Shown here one piece after another: positions 6,853-8,876 of a DNA stretch of 8,876 nucleotides. Under the pieces are notes generated by a model. It had not been told where the DNA came from. It saw nothing but the letters and a program-made list of their open reading frames with translations, and made no database searches. Origin of the DNA: Clostridiales bacterium (GTDB taxonomy: Bacteria; Bacillota; Clostridia; Saccharofermentanales; DTU023); contig SFGY01000068.1 of the NCBI GenBank assembly GCA_004556455.1, forward strand, positions 1-8,876, read 5' to 3'. Position numbers and translations under genes: made by a program. Position 1 is the stretch's first letter; the number at the start of each line of letters is the position of its first letter.

Positions 6853-7634
6853 CGCCAGAAAACCCTTCTTCGCTGAATCATGGCGACAATCATTGCCGCC
6901 AGCATGATGGGCATGCAGACAATGGCCGTAATATAAACGGCCGGAAAGCGGCCATCAAAGCCTTTCGCCGAGAGGTGCGTATAGGCCAGCGCGGCAAAAC
7001 TGAGCAGGGGCATGACAAAGCTGCCCGGCGCAAGTTGCTTAAGCCCCGCGATCAGGCAGAGGAGAGCCGCCAGGAGTAAAAGGACCAGGGCAAAGGCCTG
7101 TGGCTCAAAGGGAGGGCGACCGCCATTCCAGGAGCAGAGCAGGTGCCCAAAGTCACTGACACTGAGACAAAGGATGGTTCCCAGTAAGTAATCAAAGGGA
7201 AATCTGGGCCAGAAGGGTCGGGTTGGATCGCCCTGATAGCCCATGGATACGCGAAGGGTGAAGATCAGGATCGCCAGATCAAAAAGCAGAGCGAGGCCAA
7301 AGGCCTCGTTATGCCAGGCCAGCAGCCTTGCTATCGCAAGGAGAGTCGTTAAACACAGACCAATATCCGCAATCTCCACAAAACGGCGGGCAAATTCACT
7401 TTTATGCGGGGTAATCAGGCCAAGGCTGTAAAAAATATAGAGAAAAAACAGCACGTCCACACTGAGAGTCAGCCCCAGGGCAAGAGGATAGGGGGTGAGC
7501 AGGTGCTCGCTGCGTCGGGCCAGAAGCTCGCTGCCGCCATGCCCGATACGTCCGGCCAGAGCCAAAATACGCAGAATCTGGAGGGCGAGATAGGCCAGAA
7601 TCATGAACACGCGTCGAAAACATTCTTTATTCAT
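6849..7634 (-). CDS. Polytopic membrane protein, possibly TspO/MBR-like
   Basis: This 261-residue integral membrane protein has about seven or eight hydrophobic segments, near 9-28, 49-73, 86-104, 111-131, 146-168, 178-199, 205-222 and 232-253. The pattern LLTPYPLALGLTLSVDVLFF at 45-64, the W107-containing segment, and FPFDYLLGTILCLSVSDF at 145-162 with SWNGG after it resemble the larger clostridial relatives of tryptophan-rich sensory protein (LFTP..., then LPFS.YLGW...N, then WNGFG). The tryptophan content is low, so this is a distant match at best and the family call is tentative. There are no catalytic motifs. It is first in a three-gene operon: its TGA overlaps the esterase ATG by 4 bases. 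GGGAGG about 6 bases before the ATG fixes the start. A role in the membrane step or ligand sensing of the ester-metabolising operon is inference only. Confidence 0.78.
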   Translation of the reverse strand: MNKECFRRVFMILAYLALQILRILALAGRIGHGGSELLARRSEHLLTPYPLALGLTLSVDVLFFLYIFYSLGLITPHKSEFARRFVEIADIGLCLTTLLAIARLLAWHNEAFGLALLFDLAILIFTLRVSMGYQGDPTRPFWPRFPFDYLLGTILCLSVSDFGHLLCSWNGGRPPFEPQAFALVLLLLAALLCLIAGLKQLAPGSFVMPLLSFAALAYTHLSAKGFDGRFPAVYITAIVCMPIMLAAMIVAMIQRRRVFWR

Positions 7635-7659
7635 ATCGGCCTCCCTTCTTTCCTCCCAT

Positions 7660-7680
7660 AGATCAGCTCCAGATCAGCTC
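7660..7680. repeat. Tandem 10-base repeat in the operon leader
   Basis: GAGCTGATCT occurs twice on the minus strand (7671-7680 and 7660-7669), separated by one base, so the period is 11 bases, about one helical turn. It lies between the predicted transcription start (near 7713) and the ribosome binding site of the three-gene operon. It could be a protein-binding site or a chance duplication. Confidence 0.55.
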
Positions 7681-7719
7681 TCGCAAAGCTCTGGCGAAAA
7701 CTCGTCAGAAATTAAGGCA

Positions 7720-7748
7720 ATTATACCGATTCACCCCTCAAAAGCCAA
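7720..7748 (-). promoter_or_regulatory. Sigma-70-type promoter of the three-gene operon
   Basis: On the minus strand TTGGCT (7743-7748, four of six consensus bases) is followed after exactly 17 bases by a perfect TATAAT (7720-7725). Transcription should start near 7713, leaving a leader of about 78 bases before the ATG at 7634. This is the best-scoring promoter by eye in the window. Confidence 0.8.
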
Positions 7749-7809
7749 ATAAAAATCCAGAGGCTCTTATGCAAAATGCTTCGTAATACTGCCGCCTGCC
7801 ACAGCACAT

Positions 7810-7840
7810 TTGCGGAAAATGCCCAAGAATGTGTTATGAT
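7810..7840 (+). promoter_or_regulatory. Candidate extended -10 promoter of the threonine dehydrogenase gene
   Basis: TATGAT (7835-7840) is preceded by TG at 7832-7833, giving an extended -10 element (TGTTATGAT). TTGCGG at 7810-7815 is a possible -35, although the 19-base spacing is long; the TG element may compensate. The start would be near 7847, leaving a leader of roughly 85 bases. The site is back to back with the operon promoter at 7720-7748. Confidence 0.5.
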
Positions 7841-7919
7841 GTCCGGGAATAGTGAGCCGAAAGCCCACCACATTAAATTGCCCTTCGGGAATGCCCATAT
7901 TTCCCACGGGGGCTGGTTC

Positions 7920-7924
7920 AGAGG
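7920..7924 (+). promoter_or_regulatory. Ribosome binding site that decides the tdh start
   Basis: AGAGG lies 7 bases before the ATG at 7932 but only 1 base before the in-frame ATG at 7926. Spacing therefore favours 7932, and the protein then begins MRKILMTG as is usual for the family. Confidence 0.7.
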
Positions 7925-7931
7925 TATGAAT

Positions 7932-8876
7932 ATGAGAAAAATTCTGATGACAGGCTGCCTTGGTCAGATTGGTACAGAGCTGACCCTTAACTTTCGCAGG
8001 ATATACGGAGACGATAACGTTGTCGCCACCGACCTGGTGAAGAAGGATGTTCCTTCTGTCACCGAAAGCGGGCCTTTTGAGCTTCTCGACGTCACCGATG
8101 CCAAAGCTATGGCCGCTCTCGTCGATAAATATAAAATCGACACCGTCGTCCATCTCGCCGGGCTGCTTTCCGCCGTCGGCGAAGCTAAACCCGAGCTGGC
8201 CTACAAAATCAATCTCGGCGGGCTGCACAATGTGCTGCAAATTGCGACCGAAAAGCGCTACTCCGTGTTTTTCCCCTCTTCTATCGCCGCTTTCGGCCCG
8301 ACTACCCCTCATCAAGATACCCCTCAGGATACGATTCAGCGTCCGGATACCATTTACGGCATCACCAAGGTTACCGGCGAACTGCTCTGCGATTACTATC
8401 ACAAGCGTTTTGGCATTGATACGCGCGGTGTCCGCTTCCCTGGTCTAATCTCTTACAAAGCTCTGCCCGGTGGCGGTACCACCGACTACGCCGTGGAAAT
8501 TTATTATGAAGCCGTGCGTCGGCATGCATATGACAATTGCTTTATCGCCGAGGGGACACTCATGGACATGATGTACATGCCCGACGCCCTGAAAGCCGTC
8601 ACCCAACTGCTCGAAGCCAACCCGGATCGTCTGATTCACCGCAACGCCTTTAATATCACAGCCATGAGCTTCGCTCCCGAAGATGTCGCAGCCTCCATTA
8701 AGAAATTCATGCCTGACTTCACCATTGGCTACCAGGTTGATCCCATCCGTCAGGCCATCGCCGATTCCTGGCCGGACAAGCTGGATGACAGCTGCGCCCG
8801 CAATGAGTGGGACTGGAAGCCCGACTACGATCTCGACACTATGAGCGAGGATATGCTGCTCAATTTGAAGAAAAAG
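7932..8876 (+). CDS. tdh: L-threonine 3-dehydrogenase, epimerase (SDR) type; stop codon lies outside the window
   Basis: The frame is open for 315 codons to the last base and ends in NLKKK, where this family normally finishes, so probably little more than the stop is missing. The enzyme oxidises L-threonine to 2-amino-3-ketobutyrate with NAD+. It is of the UDP-galactose 4-epimerase-like extended SDR type, not the zinc alcohol dehydrogenase type of E. coli. Seen: the nucleotide loop GCLGQIG at 8-14 (usually GALGQIG), D34 for adenosine ribose, HLAGLLSAVGE at 74-84, PSSIAAFGP at 115-123, and the catalytic YxxxK as YGITK at 142-146. Then come GVRFPGLISY at 166-175, PGGGTTDYAVEI at 179-190, and RQAIADSWP at 273-281, which mark this subfamily. 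The product would normally be cleaved by glycine C-acetyltransferase (kbl), possibly encoded beyond the edge. It is divergent from the operon on its left. Confidence 0.95.
   Translation, partial: MRKILMTGCLGQIGTELTLNFRRIYGDDNVVATDLVKKDVPSVTESGPFELLDVTDAKAMAALVDKYKIDTVVHLAGLLSAVGEAKPELAYKINLGGLHNVLQIATEKRYSVFFPSSIAAFGPTTPHQDTPQDTIQRPDTIYGITKVTGELLCDYYHKRFGIDTRGVRFPGLISYKALPGGGTTDYAVEIYYEAVRRHAYDNCFIAEGTLMDMMYMPDALKAVTQLLEANPDRLIHRNAFNITAMSFAPEDVAASIKKFMPDFTIGYQVDPIRQAIADSWPDKLDDSCARNEWDWKPDYDLDTMSEDMLLNLKKK

Noticed and set aside
7767..8402. Minus-strand open frame of 211 codons
   Set aside because: Most of it is antisense to threonine dehydrogenase. Although it extends about 160 bases beyond that gene's start, its composition looks like reverse-complement coding sequence and it has no family signature.

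Overview
The window is moderately GC-rich DNA, densely packed with genes. It is most consistent with a Gram-positive, anaerobic Bacillota (Clostridia-type) chromosome. Pointers are a membrane-anchored sortase, a secreted CAP/SCP-domain protein, a butyrate kinase, an epimerase-type L-threonine dehydrogenase, a clostridial-style condensation-fold acyltransferase with a DUF6320-like membrane tail, and AGGAG-type ribosome binding sites. The organism call is inference; there is no rRNA or other phylogenetic marker. I see no tRNA, rRNA, insertion sequence, CRISPR array, phage gene or attachment site.

Layout, left to right. Everything up to 7634 is on the minus strand, so transcription runs right to left; only the last gene is on the plus strand. 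Positions 1-293 hold the N-terminal part of a secreted CAP-domain protein, cut by the window edge. 450-1193 is a glycerophosphodiester phosphodiesterase. 1287-1319 is a clear intrinsic terminator for the sortase gene at 1340-2524, which has an unusually long Pro/Gln/Arg-rich cytoplasmic tail. 2722-3789 is butyrate kinase, with a perfect hairpin in its leader. 3974-7634 is a three-gene operon whose genes overlap by 4 bases (ATGA) at both junctions: a polytopic TspO-like membrane protein, a hormone-sensitive-lipase-type esterase, and a condensation-fold acyltransferase with a membrane tail. A promoter with a perfect TATAAT box (7720-7748) drives it. From 7932 to the right edge is L-threonine 3-dehydrogenase, divergent from the operon, complete except for its stop codon.

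How the genes may work together. The three-gene operon is the least understood and most interesting unit. It pairs a likely acyl-transferring enzyme with an esterase, two opposite chemistries on ester bonds, plus membrane components, suggesting synthesis and turnover of a lipid or ester at the membrane. The acyltransferase seems to have lost the last membrane segments of its tail through a frameshifting deletion: a sequence resembling the family's usual C-terminal end survives just downstream in another frame. The sortase and the CAP protein are envelope or secreted functions, and the GDPD recycles phospholipid head groups. Butyrate kinase and threonine dehydrogenase belong to fermentative carbon and amino acid metabolism. 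No phosphotransbutyrylase gene (usual partner of buk) and no glycine C-acetyltransferase gene (usual partner of tdh) is visible, although the latter could lie beyond the right edge.
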